From an uncultured Flavobacteriales bacterium (GTDB lineage Bacteria; Bacteroidota; Bacteroidia; Flavobacteriales; Crocinitomicaceae), in contig CAMLHZ010000018.1 in assembly GCA_946480085.1 (NCBI GenBank), positions 1-57,512 on the forward strand: DNA of 57,512 nt. The letters run 5' to 3'. This document shows positions 1-8,172 of the stretch, piece by piece. The position numbers were made by a program, and so were the translations under genes. How positions within the stretch are numbered: position 1 is the stretch's first letter; each line of letters opens with the position of its first letter. The notes beneath the pieces were generated by a model. The model was not told where the DNA came from, made no database searches, and saw only the letters and a program-made list of their open reading frames with translations.

Positions 1-785
1 CAAATCCGGATACGGATGGTGATGGTGTGACTGATGGCGAAGAAGTCCTCGGAGTAAACGACCCAAGCACGCCTTATGTTCCAAATGGAACTTCTGATCC
101 TCTGGATCCGTGTGATCCATTGATGACAAGTCCAAATTGTGATCAGGATAATGATGGACTTCCTAACGACGATGAAGCAACAAACGGAACTGATCCAACA
201 AATCCGGATTCGGATGGCGATGGTGTGTCCGACGGTGAAGAAGTGCTTGGAGTCAATGACCCATCAACTCCTTACACACCAACAGGAACTTCAGATCCGT
301 TAGATCCATGTGATCCGTTGAATACAAGTCCAACTTGTGATGAAGACGGTGATGGTTTACCATATCCGGGAGAAGTTCTGAACGGAACTGATCCAACAAT
401 TGGTGACACTGATGGTGATGGATTCCTTGATGGCTGGGAAGTTGATAATGGAACAGATCCTTTAGATCCATGTGATCCCAATCCGAACAGTGTGGCTTGT
501 ACGGAAGGATTGGATATTCCAAATGGATTCTCACCGAACGGTGATGGTAAGAACGACCTGTTCGTGATCAATGGACTGGAAAACTATCCAAATCATTCAT
601 TGAAAATCTTCAATCAATGGGGAGGAATTGTGTTCGAAGCTGCACCATATAACAATGAATGGGATGGTAGACAGAACGATGGAATGATGACAGGTGATGA
701 ATTGTCGGAAGCTACATACTTCTACATTCTAGACCTTGGAAACGGTGAAGAAGCACATACTGGTTACATCTACTTAACGCGCTAG
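1..785 (+). CDS. 3' part of large thrombospondin-3-repeat surface protein with T9SS type B sorting domain
   Basis: The reading frame is open from the window edge (codons from base 3), so the true start lies upstream and only the last 260 residues are seen. The first ~155 residues are Asp/Asn-rich calcium-binding thrombospondin type 3 repeats of the DxDxDG type. The last ~90 residues, beginning at IPNGFSPNGDGKND and ending GYIYLTR, match the gliding-motility-associated C-terminal domain (type B sorting signal) that sends proteins out through the type IX secretion system. A PorP/SprF gene starts 2 bp after the stop, the usual partner of type B cargo. It is probably a large cell-surface adhesin; the ligand cannot be deduced from this part. 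Confidence 0.9.
   Translation, partial: NPDTDGDGVTDGEEVLGVNDPSTPYVPNGTSDPLDPCDPLMTSPNCDQDNDGLPNDDEATNGTDPTNPDSDGDGVSDGEEVLGVNDPSTPYTPTGTSDPLDPCDPLNTSPTCDEDGDGLPYPGEVLNGTDPTIGDTDGDGFLDGWEVDNGTDPLDPCDPNPNSVACTEGLDIPNGFSPNGDGKNDLFVINGLENYPNHSLKIFNQWGGIVFEAAPYNNEWDGRQNDGMMTGDELSEATYFYILDLGNGEEAHTGYIYLTR
3..398 (+). repeat. tandem 198-bp coding repeat (66-residue TSP3 unit)
   Basis: Two consecutive copies of a 198-bp unit start at 3 and 201. Each encodes NPDxDGDG...DGEEVLGVNDPSTPY...GTSDPLDPCDPL followed by a short acidic stretch. A shortened third unit follows at about 399. The copies differ mainly at synonymous positions, and the array probably extends upstream of the window. Confidence 0.8.
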
Positions 786-787
786 TC

Positions 788-1717
788 ATGAAAAAAATAA
801 TATATCTCATAGGTTGCACATTGGTGGCAACAACAATTAATGCACAACAGGAACAAATGTTCACGCATTATATGTACAACACGCTCGCTATAAATCCTGC
901 TTATGCCGGAAGTCGTGATGCGCTTACTGCAACTGCTATTGGTCGTTTCCAATGGGTAGGATTCAGTGGAGCACCCAATTCTCAGAACTTGACGATTCAT
1001 TCGCCCATTGCTTCCAAGAATATTGGAATTGGCGGAAGTATTCTGAACCAAAAGATTGGGCCAACAAATTCCACTTCGGCATTTATCGATTTCGCATACC
1101 GCATGCGGGTTTCACAAAATGCACGACTTTCTTTCGGTTTGAAAGGTGGATTCAACAGCTTCTCAGCAGATCTTACCAATCTGAATGTTCAGGATGATGG
1201 CGATGATTCGTTCAACAGAAACCTCAATGGGAAAATGCTGCCGAATGTTGGTGCCGGACTTTACTTCAGTTCAACCAACTTCTATGCTGGTTTTTCTACA
1301 CCAAGTATTCTGGAAAACAAGTTCTTCAAAAGCGATACTGCAATTTATGCCAATGCAGCCGGACAGCGCCGTCACTGGTATTTCATTACAGGAGCAATGT
1401 TTGACTTATCTCCGAATTTGAAATTCAAACCAACGGCCTTGCTGAAAGCGGTGGAAAACAGTTCGATGCAGGTTGACATAACAGCTACGTTTTTGATGAA
1501 CAACATGTTTAGCCTCGGTGCAAATTATCGTGTTGGAGACGGAATTGGAATTCTGGCTGGAGTGCAGGTTTCTGAACAGTTCATGTTAGGCTATTCTTAC
1601 GATTGGTCAACTGGATTGCAAACCGGAGCTTATAACGCCGGAAGTCACGAGATCATGCTTCGCTACGATTGCATTTTCAACAAGGAAACGAAGATTAAAT
1701 CACCTAGATACTTTTAG
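788..1717 (+). CDS. PorP/SprF family type IX secretion membrane protein
   Basis: 309 residues with an N-terminal signal peptide ending near NAQQ, then the family's typical opening (QMFTHYMYNTLAINPAYAGSRD). The rest alternates short hydrophobic and polar stretches, as expected for an outer-membrane beta-barrel. PorP/SprF proteins hold or export partner proteins carrying the type B sorting domain, and the gene just upstream encodes such a partner. The start is 2 bp after that gene's stop and the OmpA-type gene follows after 2 bp, so the three are almost certainly one transcript. The length is normal for the family. Confidence 0.9.
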   Translation: MKKIIYLIGCTLVATTINAQQEQMFTHYMYNTLAINPAYAGSRDALTATAIGRFQWVGFSGAPNSQNLTIHSPIASKNIGIGGSILNQKIGPTNSTSAFIDFAYRMRVSQNARLSFGLKGGFNSFSADLTNLNVQDDGDDSFNRNLNGKMLPNVGAGLYFSSTNFYAGFSTPSILENKFFKSDTAIYANAAGQRRHWYFITGAMFDLSPNLKFKPTALLKAVENSSMQVDITATFLMNNMFSLGANYRVGDGIGILAGVQVSEQFMLGYSYDWSTGLQTGAYNAGSHEIMLRYDCIFNKETKIKSPRYF

Positions 1718-1719
1718 CC

Positions 1720-3912
1720 ATGAAAAGACAAACCATTATACTATATACGTTTCTCGTTTCTGGCTTTTGCTTTGCGCAGGAAAAGGCTGAGGTGCTTGGA
1801 GTGAGGAATTTCAACAGTTATGACTATTATGCAGCTGTTGATAAACTGGAAAGCGTTCAGAAAAAAGATGCAAACGTGCTTCGAAAACTGGGCGAAAGTT
1901 ATGACCGAATTGGTGATACGCAGAAAGCCGAATTTTATTTCAGTCAATTGTGTACACAGCCGGATCGAATTCCGAATGATCATTTGGAGTATGCCCGCAT
2001 TCTGATGAAAAATCAGAAGTACAGTCAGGCCGAAGCCGAGATGAAGATCTACGGACAGCTCAATCCTGAAAACGAAGATTTGGCGCGTTTCGAATTATTG
2101 AATGAATCACTGGCGGAATTTTCCAAAAAAGGAATGGCAATTCAGGTAAAGAACCTCGATTTGAATACAGAGCAAGAGGATTTCGCTCCCTTCGTAGTAA
2201 ACGGAAAAATGTACTTTGCATCTTCACGCTCAAAACACAGCAGTGTGAATAGAAGCTGGGTTGGTAACCGACTTCCTTTCCTTGATATTTACTCGGCTGA
2301 TGTGGCTGGAGGAAATATTTCCAACTTGTTGGCTTTGGATTCGAAGATCATCAACAAGAAATACCATGAAGGTCCGGCTGCATTTACGGAAGACGGAGAA
2401 ACGATGTTTCTAACGGTGAACAATTACACTGGTTTGGCAAGCGATGGCGTTCGACATTTAAGTTTGTTTATCTCAAAGAAAATGGGAACCGAATGGTCGA
2501 AACCGGAAGCTTTTCCTTTTAATAGTGATGATTACAGTGTTGGGCACGCAACCGTTTCTGCCGATGGAAATACCATGTACTTTGCTTCGGATATGCCAGG
2601 CGGAAAAGGTGGAGTTGACATTTACAGAACGACGCGCAAAAGTGGTGCTTGGTCGGTGCCGGAAAACATGAGTGCCATCAATACGAATGGTGATGAAATG
2701 TTCCCTTACCTGCACGCTTCAGGATTGTTCCTGTTCTCTTCGAACGGACATCCGGGTTATGGTGGTTTGGATTTGTTTGTTGCCAAAATTGAAGAAGGCA
2801 GCTTAAAGCAAATGCGAAATGTTGGCTCTCCTTTCAATTCTTCCAACGACGATTTCTCAGTGTGGCTGGATCATGAAGGATTGAACGGCTATTTCTCTTC
2901 CAACAGAACAGGTGGAAAAGGAAACGACGACATCTACGAAGTTCACCTCGACAAACCGTTCAACTTTGGTCGTAAACTGGAGTTGTTGGTATTGGACGAA
3001 AAGAAGAATCCGCTTCCTGGTGCTCGTGTGGTAATGAAAAATGCTGCTGGCGAAATCATTCTGGATGAAGTTTCGGATGATAAAGGAATGTTGCACACTG
3101 TTCTTGATAAAGAAGGGGATTATGCGCTCGACGGAACGAAGAAGAATTACTTCCCCGGAAGTGCTAAGTTCTCAGTGAAAGAAGAAGATGCCGATGAACT
3201 TTCGAAAACAATTGTGGTGGAAAAAGATCCTGGCCTGCAACTGTATGCAAAGGTTACCGACAAGAAAACCCAGCAAGCAATTGAAGGTGTAAAAGTGACG
3301 TTGACCAACAATTTTACCGGTCAGGTAGATACACTTTACACCAGCAATCTGGGTGAGGTTTTGGAAGGAATCTACGACAGAAAAATAGGCGAGCGCATCA
3401 GTTACAATATCCGTTTGGAGAAACAAGGTTATATGTCGAAAGGGACAACTTTGAACAAGGAAATTACAGCTCCGGGAATTCAGGATGCTTCCAAAGAACT
3501 GAACTTGTCCTTAGAGAAAATGGACGTTGGAATGGACTTGGCAAAAGCGATTGACCTGAAACCAATTTACTTCGACGTGAGCAAATGGGACATCCGTGCC
3601 GATGCTGCTATTGAGCTCGACAAAATTGTGAAAGTGATGAACGAGTTCCCAACGATGGTGGTGGAATTGGGCTCACACACCGATTGTAGAGGAACCGCAG
3701 CGAAGAACATGGACTTATCCGACAAACGTGCACAAGCCTCAGCGGCTTACATCAAGGCGCGCATTACGAATCCCGATCGTATTTATGGTCGCGGGTACGG
3801 AGAATCAATGATTTTGAACGGTTGTACCTGCGAAGGTAACAAGCAAAAGAAATACACCGAAGCTCAACATTCTGTGAACAGAAGAACCGAGTTTTTGGTA
3901 AAGAAAATTTAA
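1720..3912 (+). CDS. OmpA family protein with TPR, PD40 propeller and C-terminal OmpA domain
   Basis: 730 residues. A signal peptide (ending near CFAQ) is followed by a TPR-like helical part (about 25-125), then PD40/WD40-like beta-propeller repeats (about 150-410; repeated blades of the form YFASD.PGGKGG.DIY). Two carboxypeptidase-regulatory-like beta domains come next (about 415-600), and a C-terminal OmpA peptidoglycan-binding domain (about 610-730) with the LGSHTDCRG and KRAQAS motifs. This architecture is shared with PorE-type proteins that anchor outer-membrane complexes to peptidoglycan. It is the last gene of the adhesin-PorP-OmpA operon and is followed by a strong terminator. Confidence 0.88.
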   Translation: MKRQTIILYTFLVSGFCFAQEKAEVLGVRNFNSYDYYAAVDKLESVQKKDANVLRKLGESYDRIGDTQKAEFYFSQLCTQPDRIPNDHLEYARILMKNQKYSQAEAEMKIYGQLNPENEDLARFELLNESLAEFSKKGMAIQVKNLDLNTEQEDFAPFVVNGKMYFASSRSKHSSVNRSWVGNRLPFLDIYSADVAGGNISNLLALDSKIINKKYHEGPAAFTEDGETMFLTVNNYTGLASDGVRHLSLFISKKMGTEWSKPEAFPFNSDDYSVGHATVSADGNTMYFASDMPGGKGGVDIYRTTRKSGAWSVPENMSAINTNGDEMFPYLHASGLFLFSSNGHPGYGGLDLFVAKIEEGSLKQMRNVGSPFNSSNDDFSVWLDHEGLNGYFSSNRTGGKGNDDIYEVHLDKPFNFGRKLELLVLDEKKNPLPGARVVMKNAAGEIILDEVSDDKGMLHTVLDKEGDYALDGTKKNYFPGSAKFSVKEEDADELSKTIVVEKDPGLQLYAKVTDKKTQQAIEGVKVTLTNNFTGQVDTLYTSNLGEVLEGIYDRKIGERISYNIRLEKQGYMSKGTTLNKEITAPGIQDASKELNLSLEKMDVGMDLAKAIDLKPIYFDVSKWDIRADAAIELDKIVKVMNEFPTMVVELGSHTDCRGTAAKNMDLSDKRAQASAAYIKARITNPDRIYGRGYGESMILNGCTCEGNKQKKYTEAQHSVNRRTEFLVKKI

Positions 3913-3993
3913 GATACTCGTTAGAGTGGTGGTTCATTTCTGTCATGTGGTTATCACAGAAATGATAATATGAATAGTTAACAGTGGTTAGAG

Positions 3994-4026
3994 AAAACCC
4001 CAATTTCAGATGAAGTTGGGGTTTTT
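3994..4026. terminator. bidirectional rho-independent terminator
   Basis: The arms AAAACCCCAA (3994-4003) and TTGGGGTTTT (4016-4025) pair, the loop carries a further TTCA/TGAA pair, and a T run follows. An A run on the left side lets it work for the minus-strand gene ending at 4029 as well. It lies between the convergent OmpA-family gene and the 141-aa gene. Confidence 0.85.
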
Positions 4027-4028
4027 AG

Positions 4029-4454
4029 TTAATGTAGAATTCCAAATTGCTCCATATACAACCTTGTTCGCCTCTTGATCTGGTGAAGTAAAATGGAAAA
4101 AACAGAGTATGAAATTACAATAGTAATGCATCCGCCAACAATCCAGTTTTGGTGAATAAATGAGAAAAGTGCTACAAACCCGCCAATGAGAAAAGAAATT
4201 ATTAGGGGTTTGGTCATTTTTCCCACGCACTTGATGCTGACAGTTTTATTCTTTTCATGGAGAAACAATTGAGTTGGAACAGTCATGAACCAATCTGATC
4301 CTTTGGTATTGAACTTTACCCTTAGATTGAAAGTGCGCATTCGAATATCATCAACGGTTGATTCATTTACTGAATCTCGGGTTATGGAACTAAGTTGTTC
4401 TTCAATTTCTTGAAAAGGGATTTTACTCTCGATATTTAAAGTTGTGAAATTCAT
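4029..4454 (-). CDS. hypothetical membrane protein, 141 aa
   Basis: Not recognised. The N-terminal ~85 residues are soluble (begins MNFTTLNIESKIPFQEIEEQ). Two hydrophobic segments follow at about 83-100 and 103-122, and the C-terminus is a basic tail (RRRTRLYMEQFG). The layout suggests a cytoplasmic N-terminal domain held to the inner membrane by a helical hairpin. It starts 15 bp downstream of the 144-aa secreted protein gene on the same strand, so the two are likely cotranscribed. No motif points to a function. Confidence 0.65.
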   Translation of the reverse strand: MNFTTLNIESKIPFQEIEEQLSSITRDSVNESTVDDIRMRTFNLRVKFNTKGSDWFMTVPTQLFLHEKNKTVSIKCVGKMTKPLIISFLIGGFVALFSFIHQNWIVGGCITIVISYSVFSILLHQIKRRTRLYMEQFGILH

Positions 4455-4469
4455 TTATGGAGGTTGCGA

Positions 4470-4904
4470 TCAATCCATCTTCAAATACCGATCAATTCGT
4501 CTTCGCGCCAAATTTCTTCTTCTTTTGAAAAGTTCATTAATTGTACAAAGTTCATGTGTCATGCATGTGTTGCACATGTACACAATAGTAGTTCGGCTTT
4601 TGTATTCTTCAATCGTTTGAAGCTGTTGTTCAGAGATATTGCTCTTCATCCGTTTTTTCAAATTGTCAAAGGCGATAACACCCAGCAATTGAAGTAAGGA
4701 ATCCTCTTTATTGATAATGCTGAAAAGACTTGTAGTGTCTTGTTCCTGAATAATTTTGCGTATGGTTTTTAATTCTTCAGATTTTTTTCCAACGTTTCCA
4801 CAACTCAGATTCACCTTAATGTCAAACTTAGAAAACGGATCTTCGGTTTGTGAGAATCCGGAAAAGGAAAAGGAAAGAATCATTAGGATGAGTAAAGGGT
4901 TCAT
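4470..4904 (-). CDS. hypothetical secreted protein, 144 aa
   Basis: Begins with a clear signal peptide (MNPLLILMILSFSFSGFSQ), so the mature protein should be periplasmic or outside the cell. The rest is charged and mostly helical, with a Cys pair region (MCNTCMTHELC, about 110-120) that could bind a metal or form disulfides. The C-terminus is very basic (KRRRNLARRRIDRY). Not recognised. It is the first gene of a two-gene minus-strand unit with the membrane protein that ends at 4029. Confidence 0.65.
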   Translation of the reverse strand: MNPLLILMILSFSFSGFSQTEDPFSKFDIKVNLSCGNVGKKSEELKTIRKIIQEQDTTSLFSIINKEDSLLQLLGVIAFDNLKKRMKSNISEQQLQTIEEYKSRTTIVYMCNTCMTHELCTINELFKRRRNLARRRIDRYLKMD

Positions 4905-5008
4905 ACATTTCTCTATTGTACTAAATTAATCATACTTTTAAACTAGCTGAATCACAATCTTCTGGCATTAAATTTGCTGTGCACGCATATGAAATTTAAC
5001 TACTTTTT

Positions 5009-6082
5009 ATGAAAATAATTTACCTGCTGAGTACCATCTTCATTCTATTCTCCTGTCAAACCCTGCGTATTGAAAAGCGTGTGCATTCTAAAGGTTACGC
5101 TGTTTTTTGGAATAAGAAAGCCAAAGCGTCAAACAATGAAGCTGAGAAATCTTTAACCTTAACGGAAGACAAAGAGAATAAGACATCGAAAAAAGAACTT
5201 GCTGATAATGTTTTAGAAGAAGAACAAACCGATTCTATTTCTGCGACTATGTCAAATTCGTTTCCGGAATTGAGTAAGGAGAATTCCATTCCTTCGGCTG
5301 AACAAGAAATACTGCATGCAAATGGTTCCGAGGCCTCAATTCACAAAGATCAATTGATTGAAAAGGAAAACAACATTAAAGCAATTGACTCTGAAACGGA
5401 TGATTCTGAGAATTCTAAACTCGCTTTTCTTGCTTTGGCTTTTCCATTCCTGATTCCATTCTTTTCCAAACGACAGAAACAAACGCAGTTGCAACATTGG
5501 GCAAAAGACAATAAGAATAAAGCACGTTGGAGTATTGTTGGATTATCTCTATTTACCGGCGCGACTTCCTTTTTTCTGGGTCATCTCTTTTCAGATTACA
5601 GCACTCCGGAGTTATTGCCACTTTCTTTCGTTACACTTTGTGGCGCTTCTGCTGTTTATATGCTGAGTGAAAACAAAAGTGTTAAAACCAAAGCATTGAT
5701 CGGAACTTCTGGCTCGTCTTCGTTGTTATTATTTGCTTCCGGAATGATCGATGATACAGTTTACATAGAAGATACCACGATTTTACCATGGTGGGCAATT
5801 GTATTGTTAATGATTGTTCTTGTTGCTGCAGTTGTTGGAGCTTCTATTCTCGTTGGAGTTCTTGCTTGTTCACTTTCCTGTTCAAGCGCACCAATCTGGA
5901 CAGTACTTTTGGCAGGATACGGTGGAATGTATCTCGTTCTATTCTTCGGTTTTTGGGCTGGATTCAGTTTGTTCAAACGACAAAGTCAACGCAATACAAG
6001 TTTTGCCGGAAAAGCGGCGTTGTGGGCTTTGGGGACGCTCGTGTTTTTTACCTTGCTGTCTTTTTTTGGTGTATTTATTTGA
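5009..6082 (+). CDS. hypothetical polytopic membrane protein with lipoprotein-like N-terminus, 357 aa
   Basis: The N-terminus (MKIIYLLSTIFILFSCQT) has a lipobox ending in Cys at residue 16. A charged, low-complexity stretch follows (about 20-135), then six or so hydrophobic segments (about 137-155, 175-192, 203-220, 232-246, 262-290, 300-325, 338-356). A lipobox followed by many membrane helices is odd; the Cys may be fortuitous. One glycine/cysteine-rich helix pair (SILVGVLACSLSCSS) stands out. A TAAATTTG box at 4969-4976 matches the -7 element of Flavobacteriales promoters, although the -33 partner is weak. Function unknown. Confidence 0.7.
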   Translation: MKIIYLLSTIFILFSCQTLRIEKRVHSKGYAVFWNKKAKASNNEAEKSLTLTEDKENKTSKKELADNVLEEEQTDSISATMSNSFPELSKENSIPSAEQEILHANGSEASIHKDQLIEKENNIKAIDSETDDSENSKLAFLALAFPFLIPFFSKRQKQTQLQHWAKDNKNKARWSIVGLSLFTGATSFFLGHLFSDYSTPELLPLSFVTLCGASAVYMLSENKSVKTKALIGTSGSSSLLLFASGMIDDTVYIEDTTILPWWAIVLLMIVLVAAVVGASILVGVLACSLSCSSAPIWTVLLAGYGGMYLVLFFGFWAGFSLFKRQSQRNTSFAGKAALWALGTLVFFTLLSFFGVFI

Positions 6083-6106
6083 GAAAGAGAGACACATTCA
6101 ATTCTT

Positions 6107-6712
6107 TTACTTCCGGATCTTCCTAAACGTCAGATTAATTCTTGGCGTATGAACTTTTGTAGTGGGTGGTAAACGATGCAGCCAGAAATCCTGCGTTTCT
6201 TTTTCCATAGTAAGCAAGCTTCCGTTTTCAAGAATGATTTCCCGTTTCTCGCCCGAAGTTTTGTGTTTAAAAGCGAATTTTCGCTCGGCACCAAAACTGA
6301 AGGAAGCAATCGTTCCATGTTTTTCAAGATCTTTTTCGGCGTCACTGTGCCAGGCCATTCCTTCAGAACCATCGTGATACAAATTGAGTAAGCAGGAATT
6401 GTAGGTTTCGCCCGTTAATTCTTCGGCACGCTGTTTCAATTCCAGCAGAACAGCATTCCATTTCAGTGCAACACGCGTAATCCCTGAATACGTATAGTTG
6501 TAGGTTTCGTCAGCGTACCAGGCAATTTTACGTTTGGTAACAATCAGTTTCCCGAAAATCATTGCCTGATCGTTCTTCCATTCTACCGTTTTCATCAATT
6601 CGTCGTAAAAACGAATACGTTCTTCTGCTGTGAAGATCACTCCGAAATAATGTACGGTTCCATCATGTGGAAGTAAGTTTACAGGTTCATCTATCGGGAA
6701 AAGTGAACTCAT
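6107..6712 (-). CDS. alkB: AlkB-like 2-oxoglutarate/Fe(II) dioxygenase
   Basis: 201 residues. The HxD...H iron triad is visible as H122 and D124 (in AWHSDAEKD) and H179 (in FWLHRLPP), followed by the 2-oxoglutarate-binding arginine region (PRINLTFR). This is the pattern of AlkB dioxygenases, which oxidatively remove methyl groups from N1-methyladenine and N3-methylcytosine in DNA or RNA. I place the start at 6712 because its ATG overlaps the stop of the upstream AraC-MGMT gene as ATGA and is preceded by AGGAAG; an in-frame ATG at 6736 would add eight residues. Coupling to a methyltransferase gene makes an alkylation-damage operon. Confidence 0.9.
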   Translation of the reverse strand: MSSLFPIDEPVNLLPHDGTVHYFGVIFTAEERIRFYDELMKTVEWKNDQAMIFGKLIVTKRKIAWYADETYNYTYSGITRVALKWNAVLLELKQRAEELTGETYNSCLLNLYHDGSEGMAWHSDAEKDLEKHGTIASFSFGAERKFAFKHKTSGEKREIILENGSLLTMEKETQDFWLHRLPPTTKVHTPRINLTFRKIRK

Positions 6713-7557
6713 GCTTCCTGTGGATTTAATGTACATTGCTCGTAGGCAAGAATGACACGCTTACGTGTTTCTCCCCACATGTAACCGCCAATTTCTCCGC
6801 TTTGTCGGATAACGCGGTGACAAGGAATCAAAAATGCCACAGGATTACTTCCGATTGCTGTTCCAACTGCGCGTGAAGCATTGGGTTGCTCAATATTCTT
6901 AGCTAAATCGCCGTAGGTGCTCAAGTCTCCAAATGGAATTTTCAATAATGCCGACCAAACTTTTAGCTGGAAATCGGTTCCTTTCAAATGGAGTTTCAAT
7001 GCTTCAGGTTTATCTGTGTTTTCCTGAAAAAGCTTCAAGGCTTTTGTATGCAGTTCGTTCGTTGTTTCGTTCAAAACAGCATTCGGAAACTGCGTTTTTA
7101 AATAGTTGAATCCTTCTTCTTTCGATTCATGGAACATCAGATGACAAATTCCTTTGGAAGTGGAAGCCACAATAATCTCCCCGAAAGCAGTCTCAGAAAA
7201 CGAATAGGCAATTTCTAAATTCTTGCCGCCATTTTGGTATTCAGCTGGCGACATTCCTTCAATCTTGACAAAGAGATCATGCAAACGGCTTGTGCTTGAA
7301 AGTCCGGAATGAAAGGTGGTGTCGAACAAACTTTGCTGCTTATTCAACAAACTTTTAGCATAATGAAGCGTTGTGTATTGTAGAAAATTCTTTGGGCTTG
7401 TTCCTACGAATTCCGTGAACAAGCGTTGAAAATGGAATGGACTCATATGTACGCTTGCCGCAATTTCGTCCAAACTGGGTTGTTGCTTGAAATTCTCCTG
7501 AATAAAATTCAGAGCCGCCGCAATTTTGTCGTAGTGATATGAGTTGTTCGTCTCCAT
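6709..7557 (-). CDS. AraC-type regulator fused to methylated-DNA-protein-cysteine methyltransferase (Ada-like)
   Basis: 282 residues. Residues 1-100 form an AraC-type double helix-turn-helix. Residues ~115-282 form an O6-methylguanine-DNA methyltransferase with the active-site motif IPCHRV (acceptor C246) and a downstream GGYMWG. The fusion resembles Ada but lacks the N-terminal four-cysteine phosphotriester-repair domain, so any self-activation would have to come through C246. It overlaps alkB by four bases, and together they look like a compact adaptive response to methylating agents. The reaction is stoichiometric transfer of the alkyl group from guanine O6 to the cysteine. Confidence 0.9.
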   Translation of the reverse strand: METNNSYHYDKIAAALNFIQENFKQQPSLDEIAASVHMSPFHFQRLFTEFVGTSPKNFLQYTTLHYAKSLLNKQQSLFDTTFHSGLSSTSRLHDLFVKIEGMSPAEYQNGGKNLEIAYSFSETAFGEIIVASTSKGICHLMFHESKEEGFNYLKTQFPNAVLNETTNELHTKALKLFQENTDKPEALKLHLKGTDFQLKVWSALLKIPFGDLSTYGDLAKNIEQPNASRAVGTAIGSNPVAFLIPCHRVIRQSGEIGGYMWGETRKRVILAYEQCTLNPQEA

Positions 7558-7654
7558 CTGTTTTTTCTACAAATATCAGCTGTGAAGTTCGAAAGAAAAA
7601 TCTGATTCTTGCGCAAAGTTAATACGACTTCTTCAAATCCCATTTTTGTGCACT

Positions 7655-8152
7655 TCAATTAAAATCGACTGGCTTTTGACCACGAACAAGATCTATAATA
7701 ATACCGAGTAAGATAAAAGTTAACCCACTATACGGGGTAGTTTCGATGATTGAAAAAATAAACATGGAATCACGAGCGTAATCAATGTTTGGAAGGGCCC
7801 AAATATTAAAGCCTATTGGATGAATTAGAAATTGAAGAAAAAAGAAGAAAAGAATCAGTTTCCCAAAATTGAATGGTTTGTTTTCCCGTTTTGTTAGAAC
7901 GAGTTTTCTGAAATATCTATAGCACAAAAGAAGAAGAAGCACAACCTCAATGATCAACGTGGTTAAAGTGATTGAAAAGTAATCTCCTTTTTCAAAAATC
8001 TGTTCGAGTGGTAATTCAATGAGCAGCACTGATGGAAGCAATGATCCAATAGACATCCCCATGGACACCAGCATAAAAGGCTCCACCCAGATTCCGAAGA
8101 AAAGTGCCGAGATAACTACTCCAACGATTGTTGCCAGATATTTTGTTTTCAT
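7655..8152 (-). CDS. hypothetical inner-membrane protein, 165 aa
   Basis: Five hydrophobic segments (about 7-30, 38-50, 60-82, 100-120 and 132-155) make up most of the protein; loops are short and partly basic. No family recognised. It lies 20 bp downstream of the TPR gene on the same strand and is probably cotranscribed with it. Confidence 0.65.
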   Translation of the reverse strand: MKTKYLATIVGVVISALFFGIWVEPFMLVSMGMSIGSLLPSVLLIELPLEQIFEKGDYFSITLTTLIIEVVLLLLLCYRYFRKLVLTKRENKPFNFGKLILFFFFLQFLIHPIGFNIWALPNIDYARDSMFIFSIIETTPYSGLTFILLGIIIDLVRGQKPVDFN

Positions 8153-8172
8153 TGGTACTATGAAATTATTTA

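Noticed and set aside
253..571. Minus-strand ORFs within the TSP3 repeats
   Set aside because: They mirror the repetitive coding strand and have no plausible protein features.
6713..6736. Longer AlkB start at 6736
   Set aside because: The ATG at 6712 gives a classic ATGA overlap with a preceding AGGAAG and matches the compact layout; the longer start is possible but less likely.
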